The notes beneath the pieces were generated by a model. That model saw only the letters and a program-made list of their open reading frames with translations, was not told the DNA's origin and searched no databases. DNA of 64,000 nt from Aquisalinus luteolus (GTDB lineage Bacteria; Pseudomonadota; Alphaproteobacteria; Caulobacterales; Parvularculaceae), in the NCBI RefSeq assembly GCF_009712425.2, contig NZ_VCJR02000001.1:558001-622000 (forward strand). The letters run 5' to 3'. Positions 24,815-34,166 of the stretch are shown in pieces; position 1 is the first letter of the stretch; the number at the start of each line of letters is the position of its first letter. A program made the translations under genes and the position numbers.

Positions 24815-25744
24815 ATGACGGATGAAATCAGGTTCGACGGCCAGGTCGCAATCGTTACCGGCGCCGGTGGCGGGCTCGGCAGGTCACACGCGCTCGAGCT
24901 TGCCAGGCGCGGCGCGAAGGTCGTCGTCAACGATCTCGGCGGCGCGCGTGACGGCACCGGAGCCTCCAGCGATGCGGCGCTGAAGGTCGTCGAGGAAATC
25001 CGCGCTGCAGGCGGCGAGGCCATAGCCAATGGCGCGAATGTGACGAAGCGCGACGAGGTCGAGAAGATGGTCGCCGATGCCCTGAATGAATGGGGCCGCG
25101 TGGATATCCTGATCAACAATGCCGGTATCCTGCGCGACAAGACCTTCGCCAAGATGGACATGGAGGATTTCGAGCTGGTGCTCGATGTCCATGTCACCGG
25201 CAGCGCCAATTGCGCCAAGGCCGTCTGGCCTGTCATGCGCGAACAGAACTATGGCCGTATCCTGATGACCTCCTCGCCCTCCGGCCTCTACGGCATTTTC
25301 GGGCAGGCAAATTATGGTGCAGCGAAGGCGGCGCTGATTGGTTTCATGAACGCGCTGCATCTGGAAGGGGCGAAATACAACATCCATGTCAATGCACTCG
25401 CCCCGACGGCGGCAACACGGATGACGGAGGATCTGGGAATCCCCGATCAGGTCTTCGAGCAAATGAAGCCGGAGGCAGTGACCGCCGGGGTCATCTGGCT
25501 GGTCAGCGCCAACGGGCCGTCCAAGGCGATCTTGTCCTGCGCCGCCGGCGGGTTCGCCCGCGCTTATATGGCGGAGACGGACGGTATCTACCTGCCGCCG
25601 GGCGAGCTGTCACCAGAGGCTGTTGCCGAGCACTGGAATGCCATTTCCGATACATCGAACATCAATTTCTATCAGGACTCTAACGGGCCGAACATGAACT
25701 TCCTCGGGAAGATCGCGGCCCACCAGAAAAAATCAGGAGATTAA
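24815..25744 (+). CDS. SDR-family 3-hydroxyacyl-CoA dehydrogenase (HSD17B4/MFE-2-like)
   Basis: The protein has 309 residues. The NAD-binding [12 protein letters not shown] (about 16-27), NNAG (about 101-104), the catalytic Ser in [10 protein letters not shown] and NYGAAKAAL (Tyr and Lys) are all present. [13 protein letters not shown] after the second strand is characteristic of the dehydrogenase domain of peroxisomal multifunctional enzyme type 2. It oxidises 3-hydroxyacyl-CoA to 3-ketoacyl-CoA. Gene order between the hydratase and thiolase agrees. Confidence 0.92.
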   Translation: MTDEIRFDGQVAIVTGAGGGLGRSHALELARRGAKVVVNDLGGARDGTGASSDAALKVVEEIRAAGGEAIANGANVTKRDEVEKMVADALNEWGRVDILINNAGILRDKTFAKMDMEDFELVLDVHVTGSANCAKAVWPVMREQNYGRILMTSSPSGLYGIFGQANYGAAKAALIGFMNALHLEGAKYNIHVNALAPTAATRMTEDLGIPDQVFEQMKPEAVTAGVIWLVSANGPSKAILSCAAGGFARAYMAETDGIYLPPGELSPEAVAEHWNAISDTSNINFYQDSNGPNMNFLGKIAAHQKKSGD

Positions 25745-25746
25745 TC

Positions 25747-26925
25747 ATGAGAGAAGCCGTCATCGTTTCGACCGCCCGCACGCCCATCGGCCGCGCCTAT
25801 CGCGGGGCGTTCAACAACACCCCGTCGCCGACGCTCGGCGGCCACGCGATCAAGCATGCCGTGGAGCGCGCAAAGATCGATGGCGCGGAGGTGGATGACG
25901 TGATCCTCGGCGCAGCAATGCAGCAGGGCTATCAGGCCAACAACATCGCCCGCAACGCGCTGTTGCGCGCCGGGCTGCCGGTGACCGTTGCAGGCATGTC
26001 GATCGACCGTCAGTGTGCGTCCGGCATGATGGCGATCGCGACGGCGGCAAAGCAGGTCATCACCGACAACATGCAAATCGTCGTTGGCGGCGGCGTTGAG
26101 TCGATCTCGCTGGTGCAGACGCCGGAGTTCCGCATCCAGGCCGACAAGTCGCTCGTGGAGATGCACCCGAAGGCCTATATCTCCATGATCGAAACGGCGG
26201 AAATCGTCTCCACCCGCTATGGCATTTCCCGCGAGGCGCAGGACGAATACGCCCTGCAGTCGCAGGAGCGAACTGCTGCAGCGCAGGCTGTGGGCAAGTT
26301 CGATGACGAGATCGTGCCGTTGCCTTCCAAAATGATGGTCAAGGACAAGGAGACCGGCAACATCTCCGAAAAGGAAGTCACGCTGGCAAAGGACGAGGGC
26401 AATCGTCCGGAGACGACGCTTGAGGGCTTGTCAGGCTTGAAGCCGGTGATGGGCGAGGATGCCTTCATTACTGCCGGGAACGCCAGCCAGCTCTCCGATG
26501 GCGCGTCGGCCGCTGTCGTGATGGAAGCCAAGGAAGCAGAGAAGCGCGGGCTGACGCCGCTCGGGCTTTATCGCGGCATCGCCGTTGCCGGGCTGGAGCC
26601 GGACGAGATGGGCATCGGCCCGATCTATGCGATCCCGAAACTCCTCAAGGCACATAACCTCTCCATGGACGATATCGGCCTGTGGGAGCTGAACGAGGCG
26701 TTTGCCGTGCAGGTTATCTATTGCCGCGACAAGCTGGGAATTCCCAACGACTTGCTCAACGTCAATGGCGGCGCGATCTCCGTCGGCCACCCCTATGGCA
26801 TGTCGGGTGCACGCATGGTCGGCCACGCCCTGATCGAAGGCAAGCGGCGCGGCGCGAAATATGTCGTGTGCACCATGTGTGTCGGCGGCGGCATGGGTGC
26901 TGCCGGTCTTTTTGAAGTCGCATAA
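25747..26925 (+). CDS. Acetyl-CoA acyltransferase (thiolase)
   Basis: The protein has 392 residues. The nucleophilic C90 lies in [12 protein letters not shown], the substrate loop is [12 protein letters not shown], the catalytic His is in [17 protein letters not shown], and [13 protein letters not shown] holds the second Cys. It completes the beta-oxidation cycle by thiolysis of 3-ketoacyl-CoA. It starts 3 bases after the SDR gene stop (GGAGATTAATC leader), so the operon is tight. A biosynthetic role is less likely in this context. Confidence 0.95.
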   Translation: MREAVIVSTARTPIGRAYRGAFNNTPSPTLGGHAIKHAVERAKIDGAEVDDVILGAAMQQGYQANNIARNALLRAGLPVTVAGMSIDRQCASGMMAIATAAKQVITDNMQIVVGGGVESISLVQTPEFRIQADKSLVEMHPKAYISMIETAEIVSTRYGISREAQDEYALQSQERTAAAQAVGKFDDEIVPLPSKMMVKDKETGNISEKEVTLAKDEGNRPETTLEGLSGLKPVMGEDAFITAGNASQLSDGASAAVVMEAKEAEKRGLTPLGLYRGIAVAGLEPDEMGIGPIYAIPKLLKAHNLSMDDIGLWELNEAFAVQVIYCRDKLGIPNDLLNVNGGAISVGHPYGMSGARMVGHALIEGKRRGAKYVVCTMCVGGGMGAAGLFEVA

Positions 26926-26942
26926 CTGTCGAGGTAGTCTGG

Positions 26943-28739
26943 ATGCCCAATATCATCTCGCGCCGCGATCTCGATTTCCTGCTCTATGAGATGCTGGATG
27001 CCGAAAGCCTGACGCAAAAACCGCTCTATGCGGAGCATTCGCGCGAGGTCTTCGACCAGATCATGGAGACGGCTGAAAAGCTGGGGGAGAATGTCTTCCA
27101 GCCGATCGCGGCGCTGACCGACCGGGAAGAGCCGGTCTTCAACAATGGCCGCACCATCCTGCCGGAGGAAACGAAGGAAGCGCTTGACGCCTATGTCGAG
27201 GCCGGTTTCCCGGCCATGAGCTTTCCGGAAGACCTCGGCGGGCTGCAGCTGCCTTACCTGATCTCCCAGGGCGTCGGCGCGACCATGGGCGCGGCCAATG
27301 GCAATGTTTCCGGCTACATGATGCTGACGGGCGCTGCCGCGCGGCTGATCATAGCCCATGGGTCAGACGAACAGATCGCGCGGTTCGCAACGCCGATGAT
27401 CGAGGGCCGATGGTTCGGTACCATGTGCCTGTCCGAGCCGCAGGCGGGGTCATCGCTCGCCGATATCCGTACGAAAGCCGAGCGGCGCGAGGACGGGACT
27501 TACAAGATTACCGGCAACAAGATGTGGATTTCCGGCGGCGAGCATGACCTGTCGGAAAACATCGTCCACATGGTGCTGGCCAAGGTGCCGGGCGGCCCGG
27601 CGGGCGTAAAGGGTATCTCGCTCTACATCGTGCCGAAATTCATTCCCGATGCGGATGGAAACCCGGGCGAGCGCAATGATGTCGTGCTCGCCGGGCTCAA
27701 CCACAAGATGGGCAATCGCGCCACCGTCAACACCGTGCTGAATTTTGGTGACAAGGGCGGCGCGACAGGCTGGCTCGTCGGCGAGGAGGGCATGGGGCTC
27801 GCCGCCATGTTCCACATGATGAACGAGGCGCGCATCGCCGTCGGCCTCGGCGCGGCATCGACCGCCTATACCGGCTATCTCCACGCGTTGGCCTATGCGA
27901 AGGACCGCAAGCAGGGCAGGGCGCTGGACGACAAGAACCCGGAAAATCCGATGGTGCCGATCATCGAGCATGCGGACGTGAAGCGCATGCTGCTGCAGCA
28001 AAAGGCCTATGCCGAGGGCGCCGTTGCTCTGTGCCTGACCGGCGCGCGCATGATCGATGATGAGAAGACGGCAGAGGATGAAGCCGAGAAGGCGCACCTC
28101 AACCTGCTGCTGGAACTGCTGACACCGGTAATGAAGTCCTGGCCGTCGGAGTTCGGCCCACGCGCCAATGACCAGGCGATCCAGGTGCATGGCGGCTATG
28201 GCTATACCCGCGATTACCCGGTCGAACGTCTGTACCGGGACAATCGTCTCAACCCGATCCATGAGGGCACGAAGGGTATTCAGGGCTTGGACCTGCTGGG
28301 TCGCAAGGTGGTGATGAAGGAAGGCGCGGCGATGAAGGCGCTCGACGCCGAAATCCGCAAGACGCTGGATGAGGCAAGCGGGCTGGAGGCTGTCGCGGCC
28401 CATGCCGATACGCTGAAAGCCTATTGGGAAAAGCTTGCCGCCACGACAATGCAGATGGCGGGGCAGGCGGCCAAGGCCGGGCCGAAGGCCTATCTCGCCA
28501 ACGCCACGATCTATCTCGATGCCTTCGGGCATGTGGTTGTCGCTTGGATCTGGCTGCGTCAGGCGATTGTCGCGGCGCGGGCGATGGAGGCGGGCACGGG
28601 CGAGCAGAACTTCTACCGCGGCAAGCTGCAGGCCTGCCGCTATTTCTTCGCCTACGAATTGCCCTCGGTCACGCCGATGCTGGAGCTTTTGGCGACGCTG
28701 GATACGACATGCATGGAGATGGATGAGGCGTGGTTTTAG
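26943..28739 (+). CDS. Acyl-CoA dehydrogenase with C-terminal extension (FadE-type, about 600 aa)
   Basis: The protein has 598 residues. The core includes MCLSEPQAGSSLADIRTKA and NKMWISGGEHDLSENIVHMVLAKV, and the C-terminal catalytic region NPIHEGTKGIQGLDLLGRKV has Glu in the EGT position expected for the base. Residues after about 450 form the extra helical domain of the very-long-chain-like bacterial class. It is the third dehydrogenase of the operon and the only one with the canonical EGT motif. It probably handles straight longer chains, but this is inference. Confidence 0.93.
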   Translation: MPNIISRRDLDFLLYEMLDAESLTQKPLYAEHSREVFDQIMETAEKLGENVFQPIAALTDREEPVFNNGRTILPEETKEALDAYVEAGFPAMSFPEDLGGLQLPYLISQGVGATMGAANGNVSGYMMLTGAAARLIIAHGSDEQIARFATPMIEGRWFGTMCLSEPQAGSSLADIRTKAERREDGTYKITGNKMWISGGEHDLSENIVHMVLAKVPGGPAGVKGISLYIVPKFIPDADGNPGERNDVVLAGLNHKMGNRATVNTVLNFGDKGGATGWLVGEEGMGLAAMFHMMNEARIAVGLGAASTAYTGYLHALAYAKDRKQGRALDDKNPENPMVPIIEHADVKRMLLQQKAYAEGAVALCLTGARMIDDEKTAEDEAEKAHLNLLLELLTPVMKSWPSEFGPRANDQAIQVHGGYGYTRDYPVERLYRDNRLNPIHEGTKGIQGLDLLGRKVVMKEGAAMKALDAEIRKTLDEASGLEAVAAHADTLKAYWEKLAATTMQMAGQAAKAGPKAYLANATIYLDAFGHVVVAWIWLRQAIVAARAMEAGTGEQNFYRGKLQACRYFFAYELPSVTPMLELLATLDTTCMEMDEAWF

Positions 28740-28803
28740 GTTTGCACCTTCATTCAAGCGCCGAGGCGATTTGAAACGTCGTGTACGTCACTTGTCAGCC
28801 AAT

Positions 28804-28832
28804 GCCTGTAAGGCAGAATCTGCCTTACAGGC
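28804..28832. terminator. Hairpin after the beta-oxidation operon, probable terminator
   Basis: GCCTGTAAGGCAG (28804-28816) and CTGCCTTACAGGC (28820-28832) form a perfect 13-bp stem with a 3-nt loop, 64 bp after the last stop. No T-run follows, so it may be a rho-independent-like or stabilising 3' hairpin. Confidence 0.6.
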
Positions 28833-28850
28833 TTGGTGAGCAATTGTCTT

Positions 28851-28927
28851 CCCTGACTTTATCTGTCAAGGACGCGGGCGAGGCCCGCGCCGCGGAGCGG
28901 TTGCATCCTTGACAGATAAAGTCAGGG
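28851..28927. repeat. Perfect 22-bp inverted repeat between convergent genes
   Basis: Bases 28851-28872 and 28906-28927 are exact reverse complements (22 of 22) around a 33-bp GC-rich spacer that itself contains GCGGGC/GCCCGC. It lies between the converging beta-oxidation operon and fni. Its arm and loop lengths almost equal those of the repeat at 269-346, though the arm sequences are unrelated. It could be a bidirectional termination structure or an extragenic palindrome. Confidence 0.75.
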
Positions 28928-28948
28928 GAGGCACCCGCCGCAATTCTT

Positions 28949-29995
28949 TCAAGGCGCATCCAATCCACGCAGGCGCGCCGTGCGCAGTGCCGCCAGGTCC
29001 TTGCTCCCTGTACAGAAACACGCCGTGCGCAGTTGTTCGCCGAGCACGGTGAAATGTTCGACGATTTTCTCCGGGTCCTGAAGGGCGGGCGCGAGCGCCG
29101 GGGCGGCCTGGCCCGCCAGTGTCGCGCCGAGGCGGATTGCCATCGCTGCTTCTATGCCGTCGCGAATGCCGCCGGAGGCGATCAGCGTTGCGTCGGGTGC
29201 GACCATAGCCGCCTCGACCAGCGCTTCCGCCGTTGGGATGCCCCAGTTGCGGAAGGCAGCGCCGACCTGCGCCTTGATCGAGGCGTGCCTGTCGTCTTCC
29301 TTGACCCGTGCCGCCTCGACCCGGGCCCAGTTGGTGCCGCCGGCCCCGGCGACGTCGATGATCGACACGCCTGCATCGGCCAGCTGCCTCGCGACGCGGC
29401 CGTTGATGCCAAAGCCGACTTCCTTCACCGCAACGGTGATGCCGGATTTTGCGATTGCCTCGATGGCGGACAGCACGCCGGTCCAGTCCGTGTCGCCGCC
29501 GGTCTGCACCGCCTCCTGCAGCGGGTTCAGATGGATGAACACGGCATCAGCGCCGATCATGTCGGCGGCGCGGGCGGCAAGGTCCGGCCCGTCGGCGCCC
29601 CTGATCTGGGCCGCACCGAGATTGGCGATCAGCGGGATCGCGCCGGCCAAGTCTCTCAGCGTCTTGCCAAGCCCGCCAGCGCCTTCATTTTCCAGTGCCA
29701 CGCGCTGGGAGCCGACGGCGAAGGCGATCTTCAGCTCCGCCGCCGCCTCGGCCAGGTTGCGGTTGATTTGCTCGGCCTTGTCCGGTCCGCCAGTCATGGA
29801 AGAAATGAGAAATGGCAGGGCGAGAGTGCGGCCGAGAAAAAGCGTTTCCAGCGAGACATCGTCCAGCGCCAGTTCCGGCAGGGCGACATGATCGAATCGA
29901 TATTTCTCGAACCCCGTCGTGACATCCGGAAAGCCGACATCCCGGTTGAGGACGATGTCGATATGGTCCTGTTTTCGCGACTGAATTTCACTCAC
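28949..29995 (-). CDS. fni: Type 2 isopentenyl-diphosphate delta-isomerase
   Basis: The protein has 348 residues of the FMN- and NADPH-dependent type 2 isomerase family. RKQDHIDIV (7-15), LISSMTGG, the Gln/Glu-containing FIHLNPLQEAVQ and a C-terminal GGIRDGIEAAMAIRLGA FMN-phosphate site are seen. It interconverts IPP and DMAPP, supplying the primer for GGPP. The start appears to be GTG 29995; AGGAG is 14 nt upstream, rather distant. It is divergent from crtE and supports the carotenoid cluster. Confidence 0.93.
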   Translation of the reverse strand: MSEIQSRKQDHIDIVLNRDVGFPDVTTGFEKYRFDHVALPELALDDVSLETLFLGRTLALPFLISSMTGGPDKAEQINRNLAEAAAELKIAFAVGSQRVALENEGAGGLGKTLRDLAGAIPLIANLGAAQIRGADGPDLAARAADMIGADAVFIHLNPLQEAVQTGGDTDWTGVLSAIEAIAKSGITVAVKEVGFGINGRVARQLADAGVSIIDVAGAGGTNWARVEAARVKEDDRHASIKAQVGAAFRNWGIPTAEALVEAAMVAPDATLIASGGIRDGIEAAMAIRLGATLAGQAAPALAPALQDPEKIVEHFTVLGEQLRTACFCTGSKDLAALRTARLRGLDAP

Positions 29996-30121
29996 GGCGC
30001 TGCGGCGCTCCTGTCTGCCAGATCTTTAAAGAGCCTTGCACCAATGGCGTTGCCAATCAATCCGTTGTTCGCGTATCGTGGGGCTATTGGGTGAGGGGGT
30101 GCAGGCTCCCGGAGAGGTATC

Positions 30122-31054
30122 ATGGCTTTCGCGCCGGAACATCACGGTCTGACAGAAGCGGATTTCGCCCGCCTGAAGAGCGTGACCGAGACGCGGCTTG
30201 CCGATCTGGTGCCGGATCAGGGTGGGCCTGCCCGTGCGGCGCGTCACTCGCTGCTTTCCCCGGCAAAGCGCCTGCGCGCGATCATGACCATGCTGGCGGC
30301 GCGCCAGTGCGGCGGGCTGGAGGAAGATGCCCTCGATGCCGCTTGTGCGGTGGAAATGGTGCATACGGCCTCGCTCATTTTCGATGACCTGCCGGCGATG
30401 GACGACGCGGCGCTCAGGCGCGGTGTGCCGTCGACCCATGTCGCTTTCGGCGAAGACGTGGCGATCCTGGCCGGGATCGGGCTGATGAACGGCGCGTTCG
30501 GGGTCATCGCGCGGGATGGCCAGCTCAGCAATGGCCAGAAGACGCGGCTGGTCGACATTCTCAGCGCCTCCATCGGTTGGGCCGGGCTCGTCAACGGCCA
30601 GGCGCTCGATCTCGAACAGGAAATGAGCCAGCCCATGTCGGCCGGCGCGCGCAAGGCTGCGACCCTCGATGAATTGCATCACTGCAAGACCGGCGCCCTG
30701 TTCGTTGCCGCCGTCCTGTCCGGTGCGGAATGCGCGGGCGCCGATGAGCGCACCGCCGATCATCTCTGCGCCTATGCCCGTTCCATCGGGCTTGCCTATC
30801 AGGCGTTCGACGATGTGCTCGACCAGATCGTCGACGATGCGGAAGCCGGCAAGTCAACGAGCCGCGATGCTGGCAAACTGACCAGCGTCAGCCTGCATGG
30901 TCTCGACCGTGCCCGCACCATGGCCGAGCAGCATATCGAGGATGCCATCGGCCATGCCCGCCGCGCCGGTGGCGGCGATGCGCCACTCGCCGATCTCGCT
31001 GACTTCATCAGCCGCAAGTTCGACGAGAAATTCGCCCGCACCGCGGCGGAATAG
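30122..31054 (+). CDS. crtE: Polyprenyl (geranylgeranyl) diphosphate synthase
   Basis: The protein has 310 residues of the trans-isoprenyl diphosphate synthase family. The Asp-rich motif DDLPAMDD and the second DDVLDQIVDD bind Mg-diphosphate, and SPAKRLRA carries substrate-binding basic residues. It elongates FPP/DMAPP with IPP; context with crtB, crtI and crtY points to GGPP. GGAGAGG precedes the ATG. An ABC transporter gene starts 10 bases after its stop, on the same strand. Confidence 0.92.
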   Translation: MAFAPEHHGLTEADFARLKSVTETRLADLVPDQGGPARAARHSLLSPAKRLRAIMTMLAARQCGGLEEDALDAACAVEMVHTASLIFDDLPAMDDAALRRGVPSTHVAFGEDVAILAGIGLMNGAFGVIARDGQLSNGQKTRLVDILSASIGWAGLVNGQALDLEQEMSQPMSAGARKAATLDELHHCKTGALFVAAVLSGAECAGADERTADHLCAYARSIGLAYQAFDDVLDQIVDDAEAGKSTSRDAGKLTSVSLHGLDRARTMAEQHIEDAIGHARRAGGGDAPLADLADFISRKFDEKFARTAAE

Positions 31055-31064
31055 ACAGGCTTTC

Positions 31065-32021
31065 ATGACGTCCACGACAGACCTGCCCCTTACCGTCAGC
31101 GGCGTTCATCATCATTATCGCGGCCAGAAGACCTTGAACGGTATCGACCTGACCCTGCAGTCTGGCGAGGTGCTCGCCCTGCTGGGCCCCAATGGCGCGG
31201 GCAAGACGACGCTGATCCGCACCATCGCCGGACGGCTGGCGCCGAGACAGGGCAGCGTTTCCGTTCTTGGTAATGATCCGTGCCGGGAGCAAAAGGCGCG
31301 GGGCCATATCGGTCTCGTGCCCCAGCACCTGGCGCTCTATGACAATCTGACGGCGCGGGAGAATCTCGAAGTGTTCGGCCAGCTGTTCGGGCTGTCCGGT
31401 AGTGAGGCCAAGGCGAGGGCCGATGACCTGCTCAGCCTTACGGAGCTGCGCGACAAAGCGAGTGCCCGCGTGGGGCGATTGTCCGGCGGCATGCGGCGGC
31501 GGCTGAATATCGCGGCGGCAGTGATGCATCGCCCGGCGCTTCTCTTGCTCGATGAGCCTTCCGTCGGTGTCGATGTGAAGGCGCTGGAAGGCGTCGTCGC
31601 GCTGATCCGTCGCCTGCGCGAAGAGGGCTATGCCATCCTGATGACGACCCATGACATGGCGCTCGCCGAAGCCGTGTGCGACCGCGTGGGCATCCTGAAG
31701 GCTGGCACCATGATTGCCGAAGGCTCGCTTGACGTTCTGAAGGTGCAGCATTTCGGGCGCAGCCGTATTGTCGAGGCGCGGTTCGCTGAGCCGATAGAAC
31801 CGGGGAGTGCTGACGCGCTGGAACAACTCGGGCTTGAGCCAGTACCGGAGGATCAAAGTCGCTGGCACGGATTGAGCGAGACAAGCGAAGATATCCTCAA
31901 CAGGCTGATGATGCTGCAGGACGTGCCGCCGGTCAGCGCCGTTTCGGTGCGGGAGCCGGGCCTTGCCGATGTTTACCGGCACGTGACCCATGAACCAGTT
32001 GCCGAAAAGGCTATTGCCTGA
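31065..32021 (+). CDS. ABC transporter ATP-binding protein (ABC-2/NatA type)
   Basis: The protein has 318 residues. Walker A GPNGAGKT (41-48), the Q loop near VPQHL, signature LSGGM (139-143), Walker B LLLLDEPS (159-166) and the H-loop His in MTTHD are all present, so it should be an active ATPase. Residues after about 235 form a C-terminal extension seen in NatA/drug-type exporters. It overlaps the permease gene by one base (TGATG). The ATG has only a weak ribosome site, consistent with coupling to crtE. Confidence 0.92.
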   Translation: MTSTTDLPLTVSGVHHHYRGQKTLNGIDLTLQSGEVLALLGPNGAGKTTLIRTIAGRLAPRQGSVSVLGNDPCREQKARGHIGLVPQHLALYDNLTARENLEVFGQLFGLSGSEAKARADDLLSLTELRDKASARVGRLSGGMRRRLNIAAAVMHRPALLLLDEPSVGVDVKALEGVVALIRRLREEGYAILMTTHDMALAEAVCDRVGILKAGTMIAEGSLDVLKVQHFGRSRIVEARFAEPIEPGSADALEQLGLEPVPEDQSRWHGLSETSEDILNRLMMLQDVPPVSAVSVREPGLADVYRHVTHEPVAEKAIA

Positions 32022-33193
32022 TGCGTCTCGCCGTTATCCGTACCCTTTTCCTGAACCTGCTCCGTGACCGCAGCGCGCTCGCCATGGCGTTCATCCTGCC
32101 GCCGATTTTCTTTGCAGTCTTTGCGTCGATCTTTGCCAACACCACCAGCGGCGATTTGACGGTAAAGACGGCGATTGCCGTGCCGGACACGCAGATGGGC
32201 CGCTATTTCGCCAGCGGCATGGGGCGGATAGAAAGTCTTGATATCGTGCTCACCGCGACGACCGAAGATCCGGTTCGCCGGGCGGTGCGTCTGGGCCAGG
32301 CCGATGCGGGTCTGATCGTTCGTGTGGGTGAGGATGAGAAGCTTGAGTTCGAGATCGTCTCAGACCCCAGCCGCCGTATTGCAGAGCGCATGCTTGAAGG
32401 CGCCGTGGCGGAAATGGCCGGGCGGAATGCACCCCAGACAAGATTGCAGGAAGCGATCGCCTTCCTGCAGGAAGAGGTCATCACCTTTACCCCGGACCAG
32501 CAGCGGGCAATCGGCGAGCAGCTGTCGGAACTCGACCCCGCCGATATCGACCTTGGCGACAGCGCCCCGTCGGTGACGATCACGCCGGTGGCGGGGGCGG
32601 TGTCGTCGGCCAGCTATTATGCCATTGCCGTCGCCATGCTGTTCGTGTTCCTGTCTTCATTGCAGGGGGCGCTGACGATGATCGAGAGCCGGGAGAGCGG
32701 TATTTTCGACCGGCTGGCGGTCAGCCCCGGCGGCCCGGCTGTGGTCGTCGATGGCAGCTTTGCCTTCCTGACGCTGCAGGGGCTGGTGCAGGGCGCAGTC
32801 ATCTTCGCCCTCGGCTGGCTCGCCTTTGATGTGCCGGCGCTGAGCTATCTCTGGGTGATTTTCGTTATTGTTCTGTGCGGCGCGCTTGCTGCCGCTGGCA
32901 TCACGCTCGCCATCGTCGCCCTGTGCCAGACACGGCGGCAGGCCCATTCCATCGGCACGATCCTGATCCTGCTGATGGCAGCACTCGGCGGGTCGATGGC
33001 GCCGCGCATCCTGATGCCGGAAACCTTCCAGAAGATCGGCGGGCTGACACCGAATGCATGGGGGATCGAAGCGTTTTCGGGCGTGGTCATTCGTGGCGGG
33101 GACGTGTCGACCATCCTGCCCTGGTGCGTCGCGCTGGCGCTGACCGGCATTGCCGGGATGCTCGTCGCGCGGCTGGCGGTAAACCGTTACTAG
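32021..33193 (+). CDS. ABC-2 type transporter permease
   Basis: The protein has 390 residues with the ABC-2 permease plan. One N-terminal helix (about 20-38, AMAFILPPIFFAVFASIF) is followed by a large extracytoplasmic domain (about 45-200) and five or six C-terminal helices (about 205-385) with the family ESRESGIFDRL segment after the second helix. It is the membrane partner of the ATPase upstream; a homodimer or tandem would form the exporter. It is convergent with crtB, whose stop is adjacent. The substrate is unknown; location inside the carotenoid cluster suggests a lipid or isoprenoid. Confidence 0.9.
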   Translation: MRLAVIRTLFLNLLRDRSALAMAFILPPIFFAVFASIFANTTSGDLTVKTAIAVPDTQMGRYFASGMGRIESLDIVLTATTEDPVRRAVRLGQADAGLIVRVGEDEKLEFEIVSDPSRRIAERMLEGAVAEMAGRNAPQTRLQEAIAFLQEEVITFTPDQQRAIGEQLSELDPADIDLGDSAPSVTITPVAGAVSSASYYAIAVAMLFVFLSSLQGALTMIESRESGIFDRLAVSPGGPAVVVDGSFAFLTLQGLVQGAVIFALGWLAFDVPALSYLWVIFVIVLCGALAAAGITLAIVALCQTRRQAHSIGTILILLMAALGGSMAPRILMPETFQKIGGLTPNAWGIEAFSGVVIRGGDVSTILPWCVALALTGIAGMLVARLAVNRY

Positions 33194-34162
33194 TCAGAGA
33201 ACCCTGGTCCAGAGGTCGCCGCGTTCGGGTAACGCCCGGCGGCGGTTGAAGCTGGCACCTGCAGCCAGCGTCAGCCCCTTGCCGGCGCACCAGATCTTGC
33301 GAGGCTTGGAGGTCGAGGCGCGTCTGTCCCATGCCGCGGGGCCGCGCTGGCGCACCAGCCGGCCGATATCGCGATAGACGGAACGGGCGGCAGCAACGGC
33401 GGCGGCGGCGCGCCAGGGCAGGCGGCGCAATCCGTAGCCAGAGGATGCGTAATAGCGGTCTGCTTCCTTCAGCAGGCGGCGGGCGACCTGAGCCAGCATG
33501 TCGCGATTGGCCTCATCAAGAATGCCCGCCGGCGTCCCGGGGATGCCCGCGCCCTCCAGCCAATCGGCGGGGACATAGACCCGGCCGATCTTTGCATCGT
33601 CGACAATGTCGCGGGCAATATTCGTCAACTGGAAAGCGATGCCCAGATCGGCGGCGCGGTGCAGCGTTTCCTCGTCGTCCGGGTCGACACCCATGATGAT
33701 CGCCATCATCACGCCGACGACACCCGCGACGTGGTAGCAATAGACGAGCGTATCCTGCAGTGTCGTGTACTGATAATGCGTCGCGTCCATGCGAAACCCT
33801 TCGAGCAGGTCGAGGGGGTGCTGGTGCGGCATGTCATGGGCGAGGGCCACCTGCTGGAAGGCGGCGAATTCAACCCCTTCCACCGGTTCGCCATTCAGGG
33901 CGGCGATGGTCTGGACCTGAAGATGGGCGAGGCGGGCTTGCATTGCCTCCGGCGTATCGTTCTGTGCCGCCGGGTCACCTTCGAAAAAGCCCAAGTTCTG
34001 GCCGTCGATCACATCGTCGCAATGGCGGCACCACGCATAGAGCATGTGCGCATCGCGCTGCATGTCCGGCGTGAAGAGCAGCGAGGCGAGGGCAAAGCTA
34101 CGCGAGCCCTGTTCTATAGCGTCTCGGCTCTGGTCGGCGAGATTTCGCTCCTGTCCTGCCAT
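33194..34162 (-). CDS. crtB: Phytoene synthase
   Basis: The protein has 322 residues of the squalene/phytoene synthase family. Landmarks are SFALASLLF near the N-terminus, the first Asp-rich HCDDVID, LTNIARDIVDDAKIGRVYVP as the second, and QLRRL-like substrate contacts in RRLPW. It condenses two GGPP to phytoene. The start ATG 34162 lies just after the crtI stop, in TGATCAAATG; a longer upstream reading frame exists only because crtI is overlapped. It lies in a crtY-crtI-crtB operon. Confidence 0.95.
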   Translation of the reverse strand: MAGQERNLADQSRDAIEQGSRSFALASLLFTPDMQRDAHMLYAWCRHCDDVIDGQNLGFFEGDPAAQNDTPEAMQARLAHLQVQTIAALNGEPVEGVEFAAFQQVALAHDMPHQHPLDLLEGFRMDATHYQYTTLQDTLVYCYHVAGVVGVMMAIIMGVDPDDEETLHRAADLGIAFQLTNIARDIVDDAKIGRVYVPADWLEGAGIPGTPAGILDEANRDMLAQVARRLLKEADRYYASSGYGLRRLPWRAAAAVAAARSVYRDIGRLVRQRGPAAWDRRASTSKPRKIWCAGKGLTLAAGASFNRRRALPERGDLWTRVL

Positions 34163-34166
34163 TTGA

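Noticed and set aside
27450-28757. A 435-codon minus-strand open frame under the third acyl-CoA dehydrogenase
   Set aside because: Shadow of a well-supported gene; no ribosome site, no recognisable domain.
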